A stretch of 64,000 nt of DNA, from positions 1-64,000 of the forward strand of contig NZ_JAQSDH010000038.1 of the NCBI RefSeq assembly GCF_029945805.1, written 5' to 3'. The DNA is from Flavobacterium sp. GTDB taxonomy: Bacteria; Bacteroidota; Bacteroidia; Flavobacteriales; Flavobacteriaceae. Positions 7,534 to 16,021 of the stretch are shown one piece after another. The notes under the pieces were generated by a model, which made no database searches, was not told the DNA's origin, and worked only from the letters and a program-made list of their open reading frames with translations. Numbering within the stretch: position 1 is the first letter of the stretch; every line of letters begins with the position of its first letter. A program made the position numbers and the translations under genes.

Positions 7534-9717
7534 CTAATCTTGATTTCTTCTGATAAAGTGGAAATCCAATTGTTTCTTAACTAAATCGGCATTTTTTACT
7601 TTTACAAAAACTTCATCTCCAAGTTGTAAAATACTCTGCGTAGCTTGACCAACCAAAGCATATTGTTTTTCATCAAACGTATAATAATCCTCTTTTATCT
7701 CGCGAATTCGAACCATTCCTTCGCATTTATTTTCGACGATTTCAACATAAATTCCCCATTCGGTTACGCCTGAAATAACGCCTAAAAACTCCTGATCTTT
7801 ATGATCTTGCATGTACTTCACTTGCATGTATTTCACTGAATCTCTTTCTGCTTGTGCAGCCAAACCTTCCATATCACTAGAATGTGCACATTTTTCTTCA
7901 TACACATCAGCATCGACAGATTTTCCTCCATCTAAATAATATTGTAATAAGCGGTGTGCTATTACATCTGGATAACGACGAATTGGTGAAGTAAAATGAC
8001 TGTAATATTCAAATGCTAAACCATAATGTCCAATATTCTCAGTCGAATATTTAGCTTTACTCATACTGCGAATCGTCAATGTATCTACTAAATTTTGCTC
8101 TTTCTTTCCGTTTACATCATTCAGTAATTTATTTAAAGACATAGAAATATCTTGTTTTGATTTCATGTTTATGGTATAACCAAATTTAGAAATAACGGTC
8201 TGCAAATTGATTAATTTATCTTCGTTAGGTTCATCGTGAATTCGATAAATAAAAGTTTTCTTTTGTTTCCCAATAAATTCTGCTACCTTCCTGTTGGCCA
8301 ACAACATAAATTCTTCAATTAAATGATTGGCATCCTTCGAAATTTTAAAGAAAACACCAACGGGCTCTGATTCTTCATTTAAATTAAATTTAACTTCAAC
8401 CTTATCAAAAGATATTGCTCCTTCCGCCATTCTTTTTCTGCGCAGTATAACTGCTAAATCTTGCATTTTAAGTGTTGCTGAAACAATATCTTCAGAAACT
8501 TTATATTCTTGTCCAGTTATTGAAATTTCAGCTGGAATTAGATTTGATTTTGTCTCTATAATTTGTTGTGCTTCTTCATAAGCAAACCGTTGATCAGAAT
8601 AAATAATAGTTCTTCCAAACCATGAATCTACCACTTCAGCTTTGGCATTCAGTTGAAAAATAGCCGAAAAAGTATATTTCTCTTCATGTGGACGGAGCGA
8701 ACAAGCAAAATTAGATAATACTTCGGGTAGCATGGGTACAACACGATCCACTAAATAGACAGAAGTCGCTCGTTTATAGGCTTCGTCATCTAGTATTGTT
8801 CCTTCTTGTAAATAATGAGAAACATCAGCAATATGGACACCAATTTCATAGTTTCCATTTTCTAACACTTGAAATGATAGCGCATCGTCAAAATCTTTAG
8901 CATCTTTTGGATCTATAGTAAACGTCAATACTTTTCGCATATCACGACGTTTATCAATTTCTATTTGTGTTATCGTTGTATCAATTTTATTAGCGTATGC
9001 TTCTACTTCAATTGGAAAATCATAGGGCAAACCGTATTCTGCTAAAATTGCATGAATTTCGGTATTGTGTTCACCTGGTTTACCAAGTACCTTCATTACA
9101 GAGCCAAAAGGGGAATCAGCTTTAACTGGCCAGTCTTCCATCTGAACCAAAACAACATCGCCATGTTCGGCATCACCTAATTTATTTTTTGGAATAAAAA
9201 TATCAGTATACATTTTGGCATTTGCCGTAGTTACAAATCCAAAATTCTTCTGGATATCAACAACACCAACGAATTCGGTTTTATGTCTTTCAATAATTTC
9301 AATTACTTCTGCTTCCGGTTTTCTCGAACTTCTTCGATTATAAACATACGCTTTAACCTTATCTCCATCTAACGCATGATTCAGATTTATAAAAGGAATA
9401 AATACATCATTTTCTAGTTCATCACAAACAAAATATCCTGTTTTTCTTGAAGTCATATCCACTACTCCTTCATAATATTGTTGACTGGATGCTTTAACTA
9501 AATATGTTCCTGGTTCAGCTTCTGTAATCAATTTCTGCGCTGCCAGAATCTTTAAATCTTTTATAATTTCGTTTCTGCTTTTGGTATCATCCAATTCTAA
9601 AATAGCAGCTATTTGTTTGTATGTAAAGGGTTTATTTGCGTTTTTAGATAATATTTTAAATATCTTTTCGGAAAAAGTTTTCTCATTTTTTCCAAACTTC
9701 GTAGGTTTCTTACTCAT
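7534..9717 (-). CDS. rnr: Ribonuclease R
   Basis: A 727-residue 3'-5' exoribonuclease that degrades structured RNA. The layout in order is: N-terminal winged-helix (about residues 15-70), two cold-shock/OB domains (about 75-230), RNB catalytic domain with the metal-binding cluster DPKDAKDFDDAL (about 265-280) and the HFTSPIRRYPD motif (near 580), and a C-terminal S1 domain (about 640-720). Unlike E. coli RNase R it lacks a long Lys-rich tail. It borders the 753-base AT-rich gap. All catalytic Asp residues are present. Confidence 0.96.
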   Translation of the reverse strand: MSKKPTKFGKNEKTFSEKIFKILSKNANKPFTYKQIAAILELDDTKSRNEIIKDLKILAAQKLITEAEPGTYLVKASSQQYYEGVVDMTSRKTGYFVCDELENDVFIPFINLNHALDGDKVKAYVYNRRSSRKPEAEVIEIIERHKTEFVGVVDIQKNFGFVTTANAKMYTDIFIPKNKLGDAEHGDVVLVQMEDWPVKADSPFGSVMKVLGKPGEHNTEIHAILAEYGLPYDFPIEVEAYANKIDTTITQIEIDKRRDMRKVLTFTIDPKDAKDFDDALSFQVLENGNYEIGVHIADVSHYLQEGTILDDEAYKRATSVYLVDRVVPMLPEVLSNFACSLRPHEEKYTFSAIFQLNAKAEVVDSWFGRTIIYSDQRFAYEEAQQIIETKSNLIPAEISITGQEYKVSEDIVSATLKMQDLAVILRRKRMAEGAISFDKVEVKFNLNEESEPVGVFFKISKDANHLIEEFMLLANRKVAEFIGKQKKTFIYRIHDEPNEDKLINLQTVISKFGYTINMKSKQDISMSLNKLLNDVNGKKEQNLVDTLTIRSMSKAKYSTENIGHYGLAFEYYSHFTSPIRRYPDVIAHRLLQYYLDGGKSVDADVYEEKCAHSSDMEGLAAQAERDSVKYMQVKYMQDHKDQEFLGVISGVTEWGIYVEIVENKCEGMVRIREIKEDYYTFDEKQYALVGQATQSILQLGDEVFVKVKNADLVKKQLDFHFIRRNQD

Positions 9718-10470
9718 TTTTGTTTTCTAATTAATGTTGAAAATTACGAAATACTTACAAGTAATGAATCATAACGATTCAGTTTTAATATAAATGTAAC
9801 ATTATAGGAACAGAAATAAAATTGAAATCACTACAAAAAGAATGTTATCAACACATATTAAAAATAACATTAAAAAAAATTAATTAAATTTAAATTTATG
9901 ATGGTTATTATAGCGTGTTCATTTGTACAACAACTTTATAATTTTAAGAGAGATTTTGTAGTTATTCTTTTTTATATAGATTTATCAACATAGTTATTCA
10001 AATTTAAACAACTCATTTTAAACCTTTTTTTAGATTTAGTCAACAGTTGTTCACAACTCAATATCGTTAATTTTTGTAGATAACTTTCATCCTTAATTTC
10101 TGTTGAAAACCCCCTTTTTTGTATTGATAACTTTTCTAAAAATAACCCAAACTTAATTAGTTTTTTCCACCTAAGTTTTTGATTACATTTTTTAATAAGA
10201 CAAAGCTAAAAAACTTCTAAAATTCTATCTAAAGTTGTTAACAATTAGTACTAACTTAAGATTAACTCAGTATCAATACTTTGAGAAATACTATTAACAT
10301 TCTATAATTTTAACATATATATTAAATAAAATGCAATGATTTACAAATAGTTATAAAAATATTTTGATGTAGTAAACGTGTCGCAGCTTAATAATCAAAC
10401 ACTTGTAATAAACGAAAAATACAACCAAATCTTTATGTAAATTTGTGCAACAAATTACAAATACGACACT
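9718..10470. other. Candidate replication origin or large regulatory gap
   Basis: The largest non-repeat gap in the window is very AT-rich and lies between divergent rnr and rpiB. It holds two TTATCAACA sites (9845-9853, 9982-9990) and TTGTTCACA (10047-10055), each one mismatch from the TTATNCACA DnaA box. It also holds two short palindromes (around 10047-10057 and 10237-10245). Most genes to the left point left and most to the right point right, as expected around an origin. dnaA is not in the window. This is inference, not proof. Confidence 0.35.
10438..10445 (+). promoter_or_regulatory. Promoter core for rpiB (TAnnTTTG)
   Basis: TAAATTTG lies 25 bases before the rpiB ATG. No TTG at ideal -33 spacing was found. 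Confidence 0.5.
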
Positions 10471-10902
10471 ATGAAAATTTCAATAGGAAACGATCATGCA
10501 GGACCAGAATATAAGAAAGCAATTGTGGACTTTTTAAAACAAAAAGGGCACGAAATTTTAAACCACGGAACCGACACTTTTGATAGTGTGGATTATCCGG
10601 ATTTTGGTCACAATGTTGCCATAGATGTTGAAACAGGAAAAGCAATTTTTGGTATTGTGATTTGTGGTAGTGGAAATGGAATAGCCATGACTGCAAACAA
10701 GCATCAGGGAATTAGAGCCGCCTTATGTTGGACTAGAGAAATAGCTTCTTTAGCAAGACAACATAATGATGCTAATATCATTAGCATTCCGGCACGATTT
10801 ACTTCTGTTCAGCAAGCTGTAGAAATGGTTGATACTTTTTTAAATACGAATTTTGAAGGCGGAAGACACGCAACTCGAGTTGATAAAATAGCTTGTAAAT
10901 AA
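10471..10902 (+). CDS. rpiB: Ribose-5-phosphate isomerase B
   Basis: A 143-residue cytosolic enzyme that interconverts ribose 5-phosphate and ribulose 5-phosphate in the pentose phosphate pathway. It has the RpiB/LacAB fold with the N-terminal GNDHAG motif, the catalytic-Cys loop ICGSGNGIAMTANK (Cys near residue 66) and the His-containing ARQHNDANI segment. The length matches the family. It starts a compact plus-strand run with the next four genes, with spacings of about 3-10 bases. Confidence 0.95.
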   Translation: MKISIGNDHAGPEYKKAIVDFLKQKGHEILNHGTDTFDSVDYPDFGHNVAIDVETGKAIFGIVICGSGNGIAMTANKHQGIRAALCWTREIASLARQHNDANIISIPARFTSVQQAVEMVDTFLNTNFEGGRHATRVDKIACK

Positions 10903-10911
10903 TACTACTTC

Positions 10912-11235
10912 ATGTTTGAATATTTAAAAACAGCTTCGGATTATATTACTTTTAGTAGAAAAACAGCTTTGATTACTTTTTTACTAGGGACAATAATTGT
11001 TTCTCTATATTATGTTACGTCCTATAGTGGTGTTATTTATATCAGCTTGTTTTTTATGATTAGTTTTTTTCTTTTAAATAGTGTGCTTTTTGTTAAGCTA
11101 CTTATTTTTTTCTTTAAAGACAAAGAAGAAAGAAATGCAATTACTGTAACACTTTTATTAATGTTATTGAATTTACCTATTGGTTATTTATACTTACAAA
11201 TAGGATTTTCAATTTACAGCCTTATCAATATTTAA
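10912..11235 (+). CDS. Small hydrophobic membrane protein, unknown
   Basis: A 107-residue protein with about three to four transmembrane helices (near 17-35, 40-68, 78-105) and few charged residues outside short loops (FFKDKEERN). I do not recognise a family. It lies nine bases after rpiB and three bases before the cation-diffusion facilitator, so it is probably co-transcribed with both. It may be a lineage-specific inner-membrane protein; nothing in it indicates catalysis. Confidence 0.7.
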   Translation: MFEYLKTASDYITFSRKTALITFLLGTIIVSLYYVTSYSGVIYISLFFMISFFLLNSVLFVKLLIFFFKDKEERNAITVTLLLMLLNLPIGYLYLQIGFSIYSLINI

Positions 11236-11238
11236 TCA

Positions 11239-12141
11239 ATGGCAGAAATACACATTCACAAACATGAAGTCAAAGGGAAAAATTTAATTATTTCGATTCT
11301 TTTAAACCTACTTATTACTATTGCTCAAGTAGTTGGAGGAATTATTTCGGGAAGTTTGGCTTTGATTTCGGATGCGCTTCATAATTTTTCAGATGTACTT
11401 TCTTTATGTTTTAGTCTTTTTGCGCATAAACTTTCAAGACGAAAAGCCTCAGTAGATTATACATTTGGTTATAAAAGAGCCGAATTAATTGCCGCTTTTA
11501 TAAATGCAATTACATTAATTGTTGTGGCACTATTTTTAGTTTATGAAGCTTCTACAAGATTGTTCCATCCAGAACCAATCAAATCTACTTTGGTTATTTG
11601 GTTAGCGCTTTTAGGAATTATTGTTAACGGCGGTTCGGTTTTATTACTAAAAAAAGATTCGGAACACAACCTTAATATGAAATCGGCATATTTGCATTTA
11701 TTGACCGATATGATGGCTTCGGTTGCTGTTTTAGTTGGTGGTTTGTTAATGAAATTTTATGGCTGGTTTTGGGTTGATAGTCTAATGACTTTGTTGATTG
11801 CATTTTATCTAATCTACGTAAGTTATGATTTGATTAAATCAGCCACTAAAATGTTAATGCTTTTCACGCCAGATTACATCGATATAAAAGAAATTGTTCG
11901 GGAAGTACATAAAATTAAAGGCATTAGTAAACTGCACCATATTCACGTTTGGAATTTAAATGATGAAGAACTGCACCTTGAAGCCCATTTAGATTGTTCA
12001 GAAGATATAAAAATGAGCGAATTCAATATTCTATTAGATGAAGTTGAGCAAGTTTTATTTAAAAAATTCAAAATTAATCATACCAACATTCAACCCGAAT
12101 TTAAAAAAGAAGATCCAAAAGATTTTATCGTTCAAGATTAA
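11239..12141 (+). CDS. Cation diffusion facilitator (CzcD/ZitB-like metal exporter)
   Basis: A 300-residue inner-membrane antiporter that exports divalent metals, most often zinc, using the proton gradient. It has a His-containing N-terminus (HIHKHEVK), six transmembrane helices, and the transport-site motifs DALHNFSD (helix 2) and HLLTDMM (helix 5), giving the HxxxD pair typical of Zn-type members. A cytoplasmic C-terminal ferredoxin-like domain with LHHIHVWNL and HLEAHLDC follows. The length matches the ZitB group. Metal specificity is inferred from the HD/HD site. Confidence 0.9.
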   Translation: MAEIHIHKHEVKGKNLIISILLNLLITIAQVVGGIISGSLALISDALHNFSDVLSLCFSLFAHKLSRRKASVDYTFGYKRAELIAAFINAITLIVVALFLVYEASTRLFHPEPIKSTLVIWLALLGIIVNGGSVLLLKKDSEHNLNMKSAYLHLLTDMMASVAVLVGGLLMKFYGWFWVDSLMTLLIAFYLIYVSYDLIKSATKMLMLFTPDYIDIKEIVREVHKIKGISKLHHIHVWNLNDEELHLEAHLDCSEDIKMSEFNILLDEVEQVLFKKFKINHTNIQPEFKKEDPKDFIVQD

Positions 12142-12151
12142 ATTGTAAAAA

Positions 12152-12973
12152 ATGACTACACTAGATTTACATATAATTCAATCTATCTATAAAAAACGAT
12201 TACCCAATTCTAATAAAGGCAATCATGGTCATGCTTTGATAATCGCCGGAAGCAAATCTAAAATGGGCGGCGCAGTTATTGCAACCAAAGCTTGTCTTAG
12301 AACTGGCGCAGGTTTGGTTACCGTAAATGTTCCTAAGAAAGAACGACTTGCCATCTTTAATTTTATTCCTGAAGCGATGATTGAATTTAGAAATGATAAG
12401 AACGACTGCAATATCTATAGCGCGGTAGCTATTGGACCAGGAATTGGAGTAGAAAAAAATGCAGAAAAATTACTATTCAAAGTTCTGGAAAGCAAAAAAA
12501 AAGGAATAGTTTTAGATGCTGATGCTTTAACTATAATTGCCAAAAATCAAATCCTGATTTCAAAAATTCCTCAAAAAACAATACTAACGCCACATCCAAA
12601 AGAATTTGACAGACTTTTTGGAAACCATACCAATGATGACGAAAGAAGAGCAAAAGGAATTGCAAAAGCCAAGGAATTGCAATGCATAATTGTTTTAAAA
12701 GGACACAAAACCTTTGTTACAGATGGAAAAGAAAGTTTTGGAAATTCAACTGGAAATTCAGGTTTGGCAAAAGGCGGTTCAGGAGACGCATTAACCGGAA
12801 TCATAACGGCTTTTATAGCGCAAGGTTATGAACCAATACATGCTGCTTTGCTCGGAGTTTATATTCACGGATTTGCAGCAGACATTACATTAGAAACACA
12901 AAGCGAGGAAAGCATGTTGATAACAGACGTTATCGAAAACTTAGGAAAATCTTTCAAAAAAATTCAAAACTAA
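12152..12973 (+). CDS. nnrD: ADP/ATP-dependent NAD(P)H-hydrate dehydratase
   Basis: A 273-residue ribokinase-fold repair enzyme that dehydrates the damaged S-form of hydrated NAD(P)H. Visible motifs are GNHGHALIIAGS near the N-terminus, TPHPKEF in the middle, VLKGHKTFVTDG, and the C-terminal anion hole NSGLAKGGSGDALTG. The protein consists only of the YjeF_C domain; the NnrE epimerase half that is often fused at the N-terminus is missing and must be encoded elsewhere. It starts ten bases after the metal exporter and ends nine bases before tex. Confidence 0.92.
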   Translation: MTTLDLHIIQSIYKKRLPNSNKGNHGHALIIAGSKSKMGGAVIATKACLRTGAGLVTVNVPKKERLAIFNFIPEAMIEFRNDKNDCNIYSAVAIGPGIGVEKNAEKLLFKVLESKKKGIVLDADALTIIAKNQILISKIPQKTILTPHPKEFDRLFGNHTNDDERRAKGIAKAKELQCIIVLKGHKTFVTDGKESFGNSTGNSGLAKGGSGDALTGIITAFIAQGYEPIHAALLGVYIHGFAADITLETQSEESMLITDVIENLGKSFKKIQN

Positions 12974-12982
12974 TTTTAGATA

Positions 12983-15118
12983 ATGACTACCATACAATTC
13001 ATTCAAAGCCAAGTAAACACTTCGCCAAAAAACATTGAAGCCACTTTAAAATTACTTTCTGAAGACTGCACCATTCCGTTTATTTCACGTTACCGAAAAG
13101 ACCAAACCGGAAATCTCGATGAAGTCGTAATCGAATCAATAGCAAAACTTTCAAAACAATATGCCGAAATCGTAAAACGAAAAGAATCGATTCTGAAAAC
13201 GATAGACGAGCAAGGTCAGCTTACACCCGAATTAGGAAAAAAAATCAAAGAAAGTTTCGATTTACAGGAAATAGAAGATTTGTATTTGCCTTATAAAAGG
13301 AAGAAAAAAACCAGAGCTGATGTCGCCAGAGAAAACGGATTGGAGCCTTTGGCTAAAATTATTTTTGCACAAGGAAAAGACGATATTGATTGTATTTCGA
13401 CACAGTATTTGAATGATAATGTCAAAAATGAAGATGAAGCATTACAAGGTGCTCGAGACATCATTGCCGAATGGATTAATGAAAACACGTTCATCCGGAA
13501 AAATCTTAGACGATTGTTTCAGCGAAAAGCCATCGTGTCCACGAAAGTGGTAAAGAAAAAACAAGACGAGGAAGAAGCTCATAAATTCAAACAGTATTTT
13601 GATTGGGCAGAACCCATTTCAAAAGCGCCATCACACCGATTATTAGCCATGCTTCGTGCCGAAAACGAAGGATTTATAAAGCTAAACATCGATATTGATC
13701 CCGAGCGGTCGGGAGAAGAAGCAATTGATTTTATCGAAAATGAAATAATTAAAGCCAAAAACGACACGACTGAACATATTGAATTAGCTATAAAAGACAG
13801 TTACAAACGATTGCTCGAACCCGCAATTTCAAATGAAACTTTACAGGAATTTAAGGCTAAAGCCGATAAAACCGCAATCGATGTTTTTGCCAATAATCTA
13901 GGACAACTTTTGCTCGCGCCGCCATTAGGTGAAAAACGAATTCTCGCCATCGATCCAGGATTTCGTTCGGGTTGCAAAATTGTTTGCTTGGATGAAAAAG
14001 GCGATCTGTTATACAATGAAACCATTTATCCGCACCAACCGCAGAACGAAAGTGCAATGGCGATGAAAAAAATTCGTTCGATGGTAAATGCCTATAATAT
14101 TGAAGCCATTTCAATTGGAAACGGAACCGCAAGTCGGGAAACCGAATTTTTTATCAAGAAAATAGCATTCGATAAACCCGTACAAGTTTTTATAGTTTCG
14201 GAAGCTGGAGCCTCTGTTTATTCAGCCTCGAAAATTGCGCGTGAAGAATTTCCAAAATATGATGTTACGGTTCGTGGATCGGTTTCTATCGGACGACGTT
14301 TGGCAGATCCGTTGGCGGAATTGGTAAAAATCGATCCAAAATCAATAGGTGTCGGACAATACCAGCACGATGTAGATCAGACAAAATTGAAAGAAGAATT
14401 AGATACGGTTGTAACGCGTTGCGTGAATTCGGTTGGCATAAATATCAATACAGCAAGTAAATCGTTGTTGAGTTATGTCTCAGGAATTGGCGAAAAAATG
14501 GCAGAAAACATTGTTCTTTACCGTTCAGAAAACGGTGCTTTTGAAGATAGAAAGCAAATTAAAAAAGTACCACGTTTAGGCGAGAAAGCCTACCAACAAG
14601 CAGCAGCATTCATCAGAATCCATAATGGTAAAAACCCGTTGGATAATTCGGCAGTACATCCAGAAGCGTATCCCATTGTAGAAAAAATGGCAAAAGATTT
14701 GGGTTTAAAAACGAATGATTTGATTGCCAATAAAGACAAAATCAAACTGATTAAACTCGAAAATTATGCTACTGCAGAAATTGGAATTCTAGGACTAAAA
14801 GATATTGTAAAAGAACTTGAAAAACCAGGATTGGATCCAAGAAAAGCCGCTAAAGTATTTGAATTTGATCCGACCGTAACTTCCATAAAAAATGTTAGAA
14901 CTGGAATGATTTTACCCGGAATTGTGAATAACATTACTGCGTTCGGTTGTTTTGTCGATATCGGAATTAAAGAAAGCGGATTGGTTCACATTTCGCAACT
15001 TAAAGCTGGTTTTGTTTCGGATGTAAATGAAGTTGTGAAATTACATCAACACGTTCAAGTGAAAGTTGTTGCCGTTGATGAAGATCGAAAGAGGATTCAG
15101 TTGACGATGGTGCTATAA
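12983..15118 (+). CDS. tex: Tex family RNA-binding transcription accessory protein
   Basis: A 711-residue cytosolic nucleic-acid binding protein related to eukaryotic Spt6. Domains in order: helical Tex N-terminal region with KKTRADVARENGLEPLA, YqgF/RNase H-like domain starting ILAIDPGFRSGCK (near residue 324), helix-hairpin-helix segments (KSLLSYVSGIGEKMAENI, near 495), and a C-terminal S1 domain (about 635-711). An in-frame palindrome TCCCGA-GCGG-TCGGGA at 13699-13714 encodes part of IDPERSGEE. The last 270 bases recur 3 kb downstream at 18203-18472. Confidence 0.95.
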   Translation: MTTIQFIQSQVNTSPKNIEATLKLLSEDCTIPFISRYRKDQTGNLDEVVIESIAKLSKQYAEIVKRKESILKTIDEQGQLTPELGKKIKESFDLQEIEDLYLPYKRKKKTRADVARENGLEPLAKIIFAQGKDDIDCISTQYLNDNVKNEDEALQGARDIIAEWINENTFIRKNLRRLFQRKAIVSTKVVKKKQDEEEAHKFKQYFDWAEPISKAPSHRLLAMLRAENEGFIKLNIDIDPERSGEEAIDFIENEIIKAKNDTTEHIELAIKDSYKRLLEPAISNETLQEFKAKADKTAIDVFANNLGQLLLAPPLGEKRILAIDPGFRSGCKIVCLDEKGDLLYNETIYPHQPQNESAMAMKKIRSMVNAYNIEAISIGNGTASRETEFFIKKIAFDKPVQVFIVSEAGASVYSASKIAREEFPKYDVTVRGSVSIGRRLADPLAELVKIDPKSIGVGQYQHDVDQTKLKEELDTVVTRCVNSVGININTASKSLLSYVSGIGEKMAENIVLYRSENGAFEDRKQIKKVPRLGEKAYQQAAAFIRIHNGKNPLDNSAVHPEAYPIVEKMAKDLGLKTNDLIANKDKIKLIKLENYATAEIGILGLKDIVKELEKPGLDPRKAAKVFEFDPTVTSIKNVRTGMILPGIVNNITAFGCFVDIGIKESGLVHISQLKAGFVSDVNEVVKLHQHVQVKVVAVDEDRKRIQLTMVL
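14849..15118 (+). repeat. Direct repeat copy A: 3' end of tex
   Basis: A 270-base segment encoding the last part of Tex (including the S1 domain). It is paired with 18203-18472: 35 differences by hand count, no indels, mostly at third codon positions, with a 50-base identical block. Confidence 0.9.
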
Positions 15119-15121
15119 CTT

Positions 15122-16021
15122 TTAAAATTGATAGGCCAAACTAATCCCAAAATTATTTTGATTTATCTTTTTAGAAATTGCAAAAGTGTCATTTGAACTA
15201 TTTTTGAAAATCAAATTTTTTGCATTTGCATTGGAATAATTTATTCCAACCGACCATTTTCGGGTTAATTGATAATCCAATTGAACTAAATAACCAAAAT
15301 ATAAAGATTTTGCCGTGTAAGTTTGGGTTTCATCAAAAGTTAATGGTAAACTTCCTGACGAACCAATAAAAGTTGATTTATAGTTGCTTATGTTTCCAAA
15401 AACACCAATTGAAGGCGTATATTTTTTAATTTTCCAATAAAATTGTATCGGAATTTGATATTGAAAACCTTTGTTTGTTAAGGAATTAAATAATTTCGGA
15501 TTCCCGTCTGGTGTAAAATAATAACCATTTAACGAAGAGTTGTTTTGTGTTGCATCAAAATTAAAAGTGCTTATTGAAAGAAACGTTTCAAAACCAGTTC
15601 CAATTGCAAAATTGGGGTGAAAAAGTGTTTTCTTAACAAAAACACCAAGCCCAAAATTCATTTGAAATTTTGCATTAAATTCTTTAAACATCGAATTAGA
15701 ACTAAAACCAGCAATTAGTTTTGCACCAAATCCCCAGTTTTTTGGAAACGGTTTCCGTTTGGGTAGTACAATCAAAGAATCTACAGGAATTATTGTTTTT
15801 TTATCGTTTTGAAAAAAGGTTAGAGTAGGTTTATTCCCGTTTTTTTCGGGAGTAATTTCAATTTTATCAAACTTAATTTTATCTAGTGGTTTATCAATAA
15901 AAATGGTGTCATGAACAATTACGTCTTCATAAACATAAATAGTATCAGCTACTTTTTTGTTTTGTGAAAAACCAAGAAAACCTATGAATAAAAGAAACCA
16001 CAGAAATTTATTTTTGAACAT
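15122..16021 (-). CDS. Outer-membrane beta-barrel protein linked to the sigma fusion
   Basis: A 299-residue exported protein (signal peptide ending FGFSQ near residue 20). Next come two short repeats DTIYVYEDVIV and HDTIFIDKP, a Pro/Lys-rich linker, and from about residue 95 a barrel-like region of alternating aromatic and small residues ending in SLAYQF, a typical outer-membrane C-terminal Phe. Its start overlaps the end of the sigma gene by 14 bases, so the two are translationally coupled. The N-terminal DTIYV motif resembles the last residues of the sigma fusion (KKDTVYVQK). I know no named function. Confidence 0.75.
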   Translation of the reverse strand: MFKNKFLWFLLFIGFLGFSQNKKVADTIYVYEDVIVHDTIFIDKPLDKIKFDKIEITPEKNGNKPTLTFFQNDKKTIIPVDSLIVLPKRKPFPKNWGFGAKLIAGFSSNSMFKEFNAKFQMNFGLGVFVKKTLFHPNFAIGTGFETFLSISTFNFDATQNNSSLNGYYFTPDGNPKLFNSLTNKGFQYQIPIQFYWKIKKYTPSIGVFGNISNYKSTFIGSSGSLPLTFDETQTYTAKSLYFGYLVQLDYQLTRKWSVGINYSNANAKNLIFKNSSNDTFAISKKINQNNFGISLAYQF

